Positions 1-4,891 of a stretch of 5,949 nt of DNA are shown here, piece by piece. A program made the translations under genes and the position numbers. Source of the stretch: JBLHLB01 sp047618505 (GTDB taxonomy: Bacteria; Planctomycetota; UBA1135; GCA-002686595); assembly GCA_047618505.1 (NCBI GenBank), contig JBLHLB010000263.1, positions 1-5,949 of the forward strand. Direction: 5' to 3'. The notes under the pieces are model-generated. The model did not search any database. It saw only the letters and a program-made list of their open reading frames with translations, and was not told the origin of the DNA. How positions within the stretch are numbered: position 1 is the first letter of the stretch; every line of letters starts with the position of its first letter.

Positions 1-349
1 GCTTCTTACTCTTGCCCCCGACGATGTAGCGCCCCTTGCGTTCGTCCTCCCAAGAAAAGTTATCCCCCTTCGTCTCGGGCAAGCCCGGCAGATTTACCCA
101 CACTTCCAGTAGGTAGCTGCGCCACTTCTTGTCCTCTCGGGACGTCAACGCGTCCTCTCCTCCGAAGCGCCCAAAAATCTCGAGCTGCCGCGCGCGCTGC
201 TCGCCCATCGCCCGGGAACCCAGCTCGAGAGCCTCCGCGACTAGGGCCTTCTTCTCCTTCACCGACAGCGGCTTCTCTTCAGCCTGGGCGGGGTCGATGG
301 GGGTGAACCCAAGCAGGACGAGCACAATGGTGGACATCCAGATCTTCAT
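1..349 (-). CDS. Secreted protein with signal peptide, partial (possible alpha/beta hydrolase N-terminus)
   Basis: This is an open frame of 116 complete codons from an ATG at 349-347 that runs off the left edge, so only the N-terminus is visible. Residues 1-23 form a Sec signal peptide: a positive start (MKIW), a hydrophobic core (STIVLVLLGF), and a probable cleavage after A-Q-A before EEKPLS. Next comes a Lys/Glu-rich helical stretch (about 26-60), then a more globular segment with WRSYLLEVW, NFSWEDE and GRYIVGGKSKK at the edge. The GRYIVGGK-type ending resembles the region just before the oxyanion HGGG motif in some planctomycete secreted alpha/beta hydrolases. That resemblance is from memory and the catalytic residues are outside the window, so the function is uncertain. 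No good Shine-Dalgarno sequence precedes the ATG, but the two nearer upstream ATGs (375 and 371) are out of frame. It is divergent from the esterase at 632. Confidence 0.75.
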   Translation of the reverse strand, partial: MKIWMSTIVLVLLGFTPIDPAQAEEKPLSVKEKKALVAEALELGSRAMGEQRARQLEIFGRFGGEDALTSREDKKWRSYLLEVWVNLPGLPETKGDNFSWEDERKGRYIVGGKSKK

Positions 350-631
350 CCGGCCCAGGATACTGCTTCATGCATCCCAGCTATCTGAAGAATGCGCGAC
401 GGCTTGGTCCTGCTCGAGTTAACCAAGAGCCCTGAGTCTCGGGATTCCCTAGATGGACGCGCCCTCGATCGCGCGGAGCCCGCAGTCCTCGCCGGTCGCG
501 ACGGTCGTCGAAACTCAGGCAAGTCTCGGCGTGCGAATTGATACGGAGTTGTTGATAATGAGTCGTAAACCATGTCTCTGCGCATCGACAGGGTCCTCGG
601 CTTTCTCGGTGCGAAAGTGTTCAATGCGCCC
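350..631. promoter_or_regulatory. Divergent intergenic region between the secreted-protein gene and the esterase
   Basis: These 282 bases separate two divergently transcribed genes, so promoters for both should lie here. The only plus-strand match I can point to is a -10-like GATAAT at 554-559. The TTGATA at 538-543 is only 10 bases upstream of it, too close to serve as its -35, so this is a weak call. An in-frame ATG at 572 could give the esterase 20 extra residues. For the minus gene, TATCCT lies a few bases upstream of its ATG without a convincing -35. The small open frames here have no recognisable protein character. Confidence 0.35.
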
Positions 632-1315
632 ATGAGCGACGAACTCCTCCGCTGTGTCGAAGTCGAGCCGGACGAACCGGCCACCGCGACGGTTGTCTGG
701 CTACACGGACTCGGTGCCGACGGCCATGACTTTGAACCCGTCGTGCCCATGCTAGGCGACCTTCCCGGCGTGCGCTTCGTCTTCCCCCATGCCCCGTCGA
801 TACCCGTCACCGTCAACGGCGGCGCCGTCATGCCAGCGTGGTACGACATCCTGGGGCTGGAGCTACAGCGACGCGTGGACGAGGACGGAGTGCGCCTTTC
901 CGCGGAACGCGTATCCGCCCTCTTGGTACGCGAGCGCACCCGTGGCATCGAATCCAAGCGCACGATCCTGGCCGGGTTTTCCCAAGGTGGCGCCATCGCT
1001 CTCCACCTGGGCTTACGCCACCCCGAGCGGTTGGCAGGTGTGATGGCCCTTTCCGCCTACATCAGTTTCGACGGCAACCTGGACGAAGAACGCCATCCGG
1101 CCAACTTCGAAGTCCCGATCTTCCAAGGGCACGGCGTCCTCGATCCAATGGTGCCGCTCGAGCAGGGGGTCGCGGCCCGGGATCGCCTGCAGGGGCTCGG
1201 ACACGAAGTCGATTGGCACGAGTATCCAATGGAGCACTCGGTCTGCCCCGAGGAGCTGCACGACATCGGGCAGTGGCTACGGCATGTACTCGGGCTACAG
1301 CGCGGACCGGCCTGA
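632..1315 (+). CDS. Phospholipase/carboxylesterase family alpha/beta hydrolase
   Basis: Complete 227-residue serine esterase of the phospholipase/carboxylesterase family (Abhydrolase_2). These small enzymes hydrolyse carboxylic or thioester bonds, generally in the cytoplasm; no signal peptide is visible here. The oxyanion-loop motif LHGLGADGHDF lies at 24-34. The nucleophile elbow GFSQGG places Ser117 at the centre of G-x-S-x-G. Asp171 in GHGVLDPMVP and His202 in YPMEHSVCPEE complete the catalytic triad. PHAP at 52-55 and MPAWYD at 67-72 are also typical of the family. Total length matches relatives of about 215-230 residues. I chose the ATG at 632 because MSDELLRCVEV starts the first conserved strand directly. 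An in-frame ATG at 572 would add 20 residues without homologous character; neither start has a strong Shine-Dalgarno sequence. The gene is monocistronic: the upstream neighbour is divergent and about 440 bases of non-coding DNA follow. The substrate cannot be told from sequence. Confidence 0.93.
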   Translation: MSDELLRCVEVEPDEPATATVVWLHGLGADGHDFEPVVPMLGDLPGVRFVFPHAPSIPVTVNGGAVMPAWYDILGLELQRRVDEDGVRLSAERVSALLVRERTRGIESKRTILAGFSQGGAIALHLGLRHPERLAGVMALSAYISFDGNLDEERHPANFEVPIFQGHGVLDPMVPLEQGVAARDRLQGLGHEVDWHEYPMEHSVCPEELHDIGQWLRHVLGLQRGPA

Positions 1316-1497
1316 ACCGGAGCGCCGCTCTCACGGACTGTGGATAGTTGAGCGGTCTGTGGGTTGCAGCCGCGTCAGCGGTCTTGCCAGGAACGTCTGG
1401 GAGAGTCTGAGATCGATTCCTTCACACTCTGTCAGGCCTGAGCTCGATGACGAGTTCGAGCGGACACTCGGCAGCAGGGGCCGCCACGGAGCATTGC
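1316..1497. other. Intergenic stretch after the esterase, no gene seen
   Basis: These 182 bases lie between the esterase stop and the palindromic element. Short open frames exist on both strands but have no recognisable motif or credible composition. The one structure I see is a weak inverted repeat, CCGCTC at 1325-1330 with GAGCGG at 1350-1355 (6-bp stem, 19-base loop). It lies about 10 bases past the esterase stop but has no T-tract, so it is at best a poor terminator candidate. Confidence 0.4.
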
Positions 1498-1663
1498 CTA
1501 GCAGTCCGTTGAAAAACAGCAGCTTCTCGGTTGGTCTCCACAAATTGCCTGGCAAGGCGTCGGGTTCTCCGCGTAGCTGTACCTACACGGGTGGTTCCGA
1601 CAACGCAGCCAGGCGATTTGTGGGGGCCGAGCGAGGAGTTGCTGTTTTTCAACGGGCTGCTAG
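1498..1663. mobile_element. 166-bp long palindromic MITE-like element with 56-bp terminal inverted repeats
   Basis: The left arm (1498-1553) and the reverse complement of the right arm (1608-1663) align without gaps at 48 of 56 positions. Both arms begin CTAGCAG, share CCGTTGAAAAACAGCA, and end GCCTGGC. CTAG at the two extremes may be part of the repeat or a 4-bp target duplication; flanking bases outside it do not match. The 54-base centre also folds: GTCGG at 1559-1563 pairs with CCGAC at 1597-1601, and CCGCGTAG at 1569-1576 pairs with CTACACGG at 1583-1590 with one mismatch, around a 6-base loop. There is no transposase, so if mobile it would need one supplied in trans. Target duplications of the YTAR type, such as CTAG, are known for some IS5-family elements, but I cannot name a parent IS. 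It could instead be a large structured RNA or repeat. Confidence 0.7.
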
Positions 1664-1705
1664 GGTCATCCACGCGCTCAGTTGAATGCGATTCCAAAAG
1701 CGTAT

Positions 1706-1725
1706 GTGACCCTTCGCCAGGTCAC
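1706..1725. terminator. Short inverted repeat downstream of the FG-GAP pseudogene
   Basis: GTGACC (1706-1711) and GGTCAC (1720-1725) form a perfect 6-bp stem with an 8-base loop. It lies about 30 bases beyond the minus-strand pseudogene stop at 1757-1759, where a terminator would be expected. The stem is short and no T-tract follows on the minus strand, so the role is only suggested by position. Confidence 0.22.
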
Positions 1726-1756
1726 CCGGGTCATCCAGTGCGGCGAGCAGGAGAGA

Positions 1757-2425
1757 TCAGGGACCGATACTTAAGGCCGCTGCGTCGCTCAATCCGAGTC
1801 GAATACCGAAAGTCGCGGCAGGATCGAGCAGCAGGCCCTGGCTAAACACGAGCATCCCCAGCAACGACACGTCCGTTGGCACGGCGATTTGGACGGCGGC
1901 CGGTTGGCCAGGTCCGGTCCAAGTTGCGCCATCAATGGAGTCGAATAGCGCTTTGGTTGAGATGTCGATCAAGAGTTCACCCGGTAAACTCTGACCTGCC
2001 ATGCCGAAACCAGGCAGCTGTGTTCCAGCGGGAAAAGCAGGGGTCGCGGCCAAGGGAAAGGAATAGGAAGCTGAGCGCCTCCGATCCCTGGGACTCGAGG
2101 GGATTGTCGAGACCGAGTGACAACGTCGTACCCAGGGACGGCAATCCCGACAAGTGCACAAGACTGCCCGGCGGATCCACGCCGGATTCATACACCAGGA
2201 AAGCTGCGGGCAAAACCGCGTCCAAGGAGAGCATCCATAGGGCGCTCCAACTGCGAGCTCCGGCCGTTCGTCTCCGCCCAAGTCATCGAATAGAGCAATC
2301 CCGCGCCCAAAGGAGTCCTTGTCGAGCAAAGGACCACCGCAGCCTCACTGGCTCGAACTGACCTTGACGTCCGACTTGACCGTGCTATCGCTGTTCATGA
2401 AGAGCACCCAAAGTGCACCTCCACC
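1757..2425 (-). pseudogene. Decayed FG-GAP (integrin-alpha-like) repeat protein with planctomycete-type C-terminal domain
   Basis: Translated on the minus strand, this region reads as pieces of one secreted protein in more than one frame. From 2425 down, GGGALWVLFMNSDSTVKSD is a typical linker strand of FG-GAP beta-propeller repeats. The frame then hits an in-frame TGA (2345-2347) and continues with LLDKDSFGRGIALFDDLGGD and ERPELAVGAPY, a calcium-binding FG-GAP repeat. At about 2235 the homology moves to another frame (PPGSLVHLSGLPSLGTT, LGLDNPLES). At about 2050 it returns to the first frame with GTQLPGFGMAG, PGELLID, WTGPGQPAAV and DPAATFGIRLGLSDA, ending SIGP at the TGA 1757-1759. That tail resembles the C-terminal beta domain of many planctomycete secreted proteins. 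Intact relatives have several FG-GAP repeats; here about one and a half remain, so an internal deletion is likely. A 190-codon frame from a TTG at 2329 is open, but its middle third is non-homologous. Sequencing indels are a less likely alternative because of the additional stop. Confidence 0.72.
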
Positions 2426-2430
2426 GGGTT

Positions 2431-2456
2431 GCTCCCTTGACGGAAAGCAAGGGGGC
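2431..2456. terminator. 9-bp hairpin, terminator-like but without T-tract
   Basis: GCTCCCTTG (2431-2439) pairs with CAAGGGGGC (2448-2456) over nine base pairs including one G.T, around the 8-base loop ACGGAAAG. The stem is strong and GC-rich, but neither side is followed by a run of T. It overlaps decayed coding sequence, so it may be a relic terminator, an insulator before the sulfatase promoter, or chance. Confidence 0.3.
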
Positions 2457-2493
2457 TAGATCGCAAACGACACAGGCACGGTTCACTCTCAAT

Positions 2494-2507
2494 CCCACTA
2501 AAGTGGG
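2494..2507. repeat. Short perfect inverted repeat CCCACT-AA-AGTGGG
   Basis: CCCACT (2494-2499) and AGTGGG (2502-2507) are perfect reverse complements separated by two bases; a realistic hairpin would have 5 bp and a 4-base loop. It lies about 100 bases upstream of the sulfatase start. Function is unknown; it could be an operator half-site pair or chance. Confidence 0.25.
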
Positions 2508-2571
2508 GTCACCCAAGGGCGGCAGGGTCAAGTGCGCGGCCCCGACTCCGTGTCGAGAAATGCAGCAACCG

Positions 2572-2608
2572 TTGACGATGCGCGGCGCATCCCAGTTCAA
2601 TTGTACCC
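2572..2608 (+). promoter_or_regulatory. Candidate sulfatase promoter with embedded operator-like palindrome
   Basis: A -35-like TTGACG (2572-2577; five of six to TTGACA) and a -10-like TTCAAT (2596-2601; four of six to TATAAT) are separated by 18 bases. A perfect 15-bp palindrome, GATGCGC-G-GCGCATC, occupies 2577-2591, exactly between the two boxes, where a bound repressor would block RNA polymerase. Initiation about seven bases after the -10 would fall at the ATG itself (2609), so the transcript would be leaderless or nearly so. This fits the absence of any Shine-Dalgarno sequence in the bases before the ATG. All of this is inference from sequence. Confidence 0.4.
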
Positions 2609-3886
2609 ATGAAGATCCGCCTTATCACACTCGCCGCAGTACTCACCGTGCTGGCTGGATGCCAAACAGCGCCGGCGCCGACGCGCGCACCGAACATCGT
2701 GATGATCATCGCCGATGACCAGGCCTGGGGTGACTTCGGTTTCATGGGGCATCCAGACATCAACACGCCTCACCTTGATCAGCTCGCCGCCGACAGCGCC
2801 GTGTTCGAACGCGGCTACGTGCCCTCGAGTCTATGCCGACCAAGCCTCGCCACGATGATCACAGGGCTCTATCCGCATCAGCACTTGATTACCGGCAACG
2901 ATCCGCCACGCGGAGTGCAGCGTGACCGCATGCTGAAGCATATCGCGGCGGTGCCCACCTTGCCGAGAGTGCTTGCTCTACAGGGATACCGAAGTCTGCA
3001 AACCGGCAAGTGGTGGGAAGGCAATTGCCAATGCGGCGGCTTCACCGAAGGCATGACACACGGCGAACCCGAACGCGGCGGTCGCCATGGCGACGTGGGT
3101 TTAGAGATCGGCCGTGAGACGATGCAACCGATCTTCGACTTTGTGGCCGACTGTGGCGATGACCCGTTCTTGCTCTGGTACGCGCCGCTGCTCCCCCACA
3201 CGCCGCACAACCCACCCGAACGACTGCTCGCACGCTACCGAACGCCAGGCCGTAGCCTGCACGTCGCGCGCTATTTTGCGATGTGCGAGTGGTTTGATGA
3301 GACCTGCGGCCAGCTGCTCGATGACCTGGAGGAACGTGGTCTGCGCGAGAATACGATTGTATTGTTCGCGTCCGACAACGGCTGGATCCAACGCACCGAC
3401 AGCCGGGGCTACGCGCCGCGCAGTAAACGCTCGCCCAACGAAGGCGGAGTGCGTACGCCCATCATGATCTCTTGGCCAGGTCATGTAACTCCGGGAACGC
3501 GCGAGCAACTCGCCAGCACGATCGACTTCGCGCCAACGGTGCTGCGCGCGTGCGGCGTGGATTCGGCGCTAGCGCTGCCCGGACTCGATCTCGTAGAGCT
3601 GGCGGAATCCAAGGCAACCGAACGGAAGACAGTCTTCCGGCAGGCAGTGTTCGGCGAGATCTTCGCGCATGACGTTGCCGACATCGACGACCCCAGCCGT
3701 AGCTTGCTGTTCCGTTGGATGGTTAGCGGTCAATGGAAGCTGATTGTGCCGGCGACTGGCGAAGCCCCCATGGAACTCTATGACGTGCTCCGTGACCCCG
3801 CCGAAGAATACAATCTGGCCGCGGAGCAGCCGGATCGTGTCCTGGCACTGCGCGACGCACTCGACCGCTGGTGGTCACCGAACTAA
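2609..3886 (+). CDS. Sulfatase family lipoprotein with variant C-x-P-S-L active-site motif
   Basis: Complete 425-residue sulfatase (alkaline-phosphatase superfamily), predicted to hydrolyse sulfate esters, probably on glycans, at the cell envelope. Residues 1-18 are a lipoprotein signal ending in the lipobox L-A-G-C with lipidated Cys18; Gln at +2 suits the outer membrane. Metal ligands Asp36-Asp37 sit in IIADDQAWGD, and Asp256-Asn257 in FASDNG. The formylglycine cysteine is Cys76 in SSLCRPSLATMITGLYPH. Lys134 lies in TGKWWEG, His197 in LPHTPH, and Lys273 in RSKRSPNEGGVRTP. The C-terminal subdomain is seen in WKLIVP (376-381) and MELYDVLRDPAEEYNL (388-403). Two oddities mark a subfamily: the usual Arg of C-x-P-x-R is Leu80, and the His of GKWH is Trp136. 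Activity would need a formylglycine-generating enzyme or anaerobic maturase, not present here. The ATG at 2609 is chosen because it directly begins the signal peptide. Substrate is unknown. Confidence 0.93.
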   Translation: MKIRLITLAAVLTVLAGCQTAPAPTRAPNIVMIIADDQAWGDFGFMGHPDINTPHLDQLAADSAVFERGYVPSSLCRPSLATMITGLYPHQHLITGNDPPRGVQRDRMLKHIAAVPTLPRVLALQGYRSLQTGKWWEGNCQCGGFTEGMTHGEPERGGRHGDVGLEIGRETMQPIFDFVADCGDDPFLLWYAPLLPHTPHNPPERLLARYRTPGRSLHVARYFAMCEWFDETCGQLLDDLEERGLRENTIVLFASDNGWIQRTDSRGYAPRSKRSPNEGGVRTPIMISWPGHVTPGTREQLASTIDFAPTVLRACGVDSALALPGLDLVELAESKATERKTVFRQAVFGEIFAHDVADIDDPSRSLLFRWMVSGQWKLIVPATGEAPMELYDVLRDPAEEYNLAAEQPDRVLALRDALDRWWSPN

Positions 3887-3887
3887 A

Positions 3888-3911
3888 ACGCTACGGAGAG
3901 ACGCTACGGAG
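3888..3911. repeat. Tandem 11-bp direct repeat ACGCTACGGAG
   Basis: ACGCTACGGAG occurs at 3888-3898 and again at 3901-3911, two bases apart, starting one base after the sulfatase stop codon. The second copy is the start of the dispersed-repeat arm at 3902-3935, so the first looks like a partial duplication of its end. Confidence 0.7.
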
Positions 3912-3935
3912 TCGCACACCCAGTTGTTGCTCATC
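3902..3935 (+). repeat. One-armed copy of the dispersed CTACGGAGTCGCACAC repeat
   Basis: Twenty bases (3902-3921) are identical to the reverse complement of 4929-4948, the right arm of the intact inverted repeat about 1 kb away. The following bases (GTTGTTGCTCAT) resemble the loop of that element read on the minus strand (GCTGTTGTTCAT). The second arm is missing, so this copy cannot form the hairpin. It sits 15 bases past the sulfatase stop, in the convergent space before the channel gene. Confidence 0.65.
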
Positions 3936-4004
3936 GAGCGAGCGGCGCAGTTTCTGCGGCCACGCTTCCGATCTGGAGTTTCTATCGGCAACGGATCTTC
4001 GCGC

Positions 4005-4856
4005 TCAAAGCTTTGTGGCGCACATGCGGCAGTAGACGGCATCGAACCGGTGCCCTCCAGAACCGCAGTTCGAACAGGCTTGTCCCGAGACCCCAGCTTC
4101 ACGCGAGGTGGTTAGCTGGGCGGTGACGATGCCCGTTGGAACGGCGATGATTCCGTAGCCCAGGATCATGATGAACGCGGCCACCGCTTGTCCGAGGCTC
4201 GACTGGGGAGAGATATCCCCGTAACCCACGGTCGTCATCGTCACGACAGCCCAGTAGATCCCGCGGGGAATACTCGAGAAGCCGTGTTCGGGACCCTCGA
4301 TCAGGTACATCAAGGAGCCGAAGATGATCACCAACATCATCACGACGAACATGAAGATCGAAACCTTGCGCCGACTCGCCAGAAGAGCGCGCATCAGGAT
4401 CTCCGATTCGCTGACGTAGTTGGCCAGCTTCAGGACCCTAAACACGCGCAAGATGCGCAGGGTGCGAATCACGAGGAGAGCTTGGACTCCCGGGAACAAT
4501 ACGCTGGCATAGGTCGGGAGCACGGCCAAGGCATCGATGACGCCGAAGAAGCTGCGCGCGTACCGAGCGGGTCGCCGCACGCACAGGAGGCGGAAAATGT
4601 ACTCGACCGTAAAGAGGACCGTGAACACCCACTCCGCAACGCGCAGTGAGAAGCCGTGAGTGCCCCGAAAGCTCTGGATGCTCTCGAGCATCACCACGGC
4701 AATGCTTAGTACGATGATCGCGATCAGCGCGACGTCGAAGGCCTTTCCCGCCGGTGTGTCCGATTCGAAGATGATTTCGTGCCCACGCGCACGCCAGCCG
4801 GTCAAGGTACGGCCGCTATCTTGCTCCACGGGGACTTGATCCATGGGGCCAACCAT
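4005..4856 (-). CDS. Voltage-gated potassium channel with C-terminal zinc ribbon
   Basis: Complete 283-residue six-helix ion channel (Ion_trans family) of the inner membrane. S1 spans about 41-58, S2 73-92 with acidic Glu75 and Glu85, and S3 103-121 with Asp108. The S4 voltage sensor has Arg131, Arg134, Arg137, Arg140 and Lys143 at every third position. S5 covers about 166-185. The pore helix and filter TMTTVGYGD (207-214 and neighbours) give K+ selectivity, and S6 is about 222-245. A cytoplasmic tail ends in C-x2-C-x11-C-x2-C (Cys261, 264, 276, 279), a zinc-ribbon pattern. I chose the ATG at 4856 because GAGGAAGG (4862-4869) gives a good Shine-Dalgarno sequence at normal spacing and HEIIFESDTPAGKAFD begins shortly after. 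The frame is open 66 codons further, but that stretch crosses the hairpin repeat and is not protein-like. The gene converges with the sulfatase and lies downstream of the oxidoreductase on the same strand. Confidence 0.94.
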   Translation of the reverse strand: MVGPMDQVPVEQDSGRTLTGWRARGHEIIFESDTPAGKAFDVALIAIIVLSIAVVMLESIQSFRGTHGFSLRVAEWVFTVLFTVEYIFRLLCVRRPARYARSFFGVIDALAVLPTYASVLFPGVQALLVIRTLRILRVFRVLKLANYVSESEILMRALLASRRKVSIFMFVVMMLVIIFGSLMYLIEGPEHGFSSIPRGIYWAVVTMTTVGYGDISPQSSLGQAVAAFIMILGYGIIAVPTGIVTAQLTTSREAGVSGQACSNCGSGGHRFDAVYCRMCATKL

Positions 4857-4861
4857 ACCAA

Positions 4862-4869
4862 CCTTCCTC
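4862..4869 (-). promoter_or_regulatory. Ribosome binding site of the channel gene
   Basis: Read on the minus strand this is GAGGAAGG, with GAGG nine bases from the ATG at 4856. It is the best Shine-Dalgarno match before any gene in the window, and it decides the start in favour of 4856 over the ATG at 4844 and the long upstream extension. Confidence 0.7.
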
Positions 4870-4891
4870 GGCCCAAGTGCACCGCCAAGTC

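Larger units (their letters stand above)
2426..2600 (-). pseudogene. Possible fragment of a second secreted protein's C-terminal domain
   Basis: One minus-strand frame through this stretch reads AHLTLPPLGDPTLVGLRVN followed by RACVVCDLAPLLSVKGAT. The pattern P-x-x-x-D-P-x-L-x-G-L, then a hydrophobic strand with V-x-D, then G-x-T, resembles the last beta strands of planctomycete secreted C-terminal domains. The frame runs on to a TAG inside the FG-GAP pseudogene, where another frame carries the better homology. If real, it is the leftover end of an adjacent gene fused to the FG-GAP wreck by deletion. It has no good start, no upstream part (the sulfatase promoter follows) and no Shine-Dalgarno sequence. 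It may equally be chance coding potential in high-GC DNA. Confidence 0.3.

Noticed and set aside
346..996. A 216-codon minus-strand open frame
   Set aside because: It is largely antisense to the esterase, is Arg/Ser/Pro-rich as expected of a high-GC shadow frame, and shows no motif. The esterase has a full catalytic triad on the other strand.
1331..1697. Minus-strand open frames and overlapping plus-strand frames across the palindrome, all containing an LLFFNGLLG-like peptide
   Set aside because: The shared peptide is just the translation of the inverted-repeat arm on either strand, not a protein family.
3101..3508. A 135-codon minus-strand open frame inside the sulfatase
   Set aside because: It is antisense to conserved sulfatase motifs, has no start signal or recognisable domain, and is best read as a shadow.
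3888..3921. A CRISPR-like or satellite array from the CTACGGAG repeats
   Set aside because: There are only one full and one partial unit, with a 2-base gap and no spacers of regular length.
3945..3990. Small inverted repeats (CGCAG/CTGCG and CCGAT/ATCGG) between the convergent sulfatase and channel genes
   Set aside because: Stems are only 5 bp and have no T-tract, so they are not distinguishable from chance as a bidirectional terminator.
4188..4649. A 153-codon plus-strand open frame
   Set aside because: It is antisense to the channel's helices and pore and has the His/Asp/Glu/Gln-rich composition of a reverse-strand shadow.
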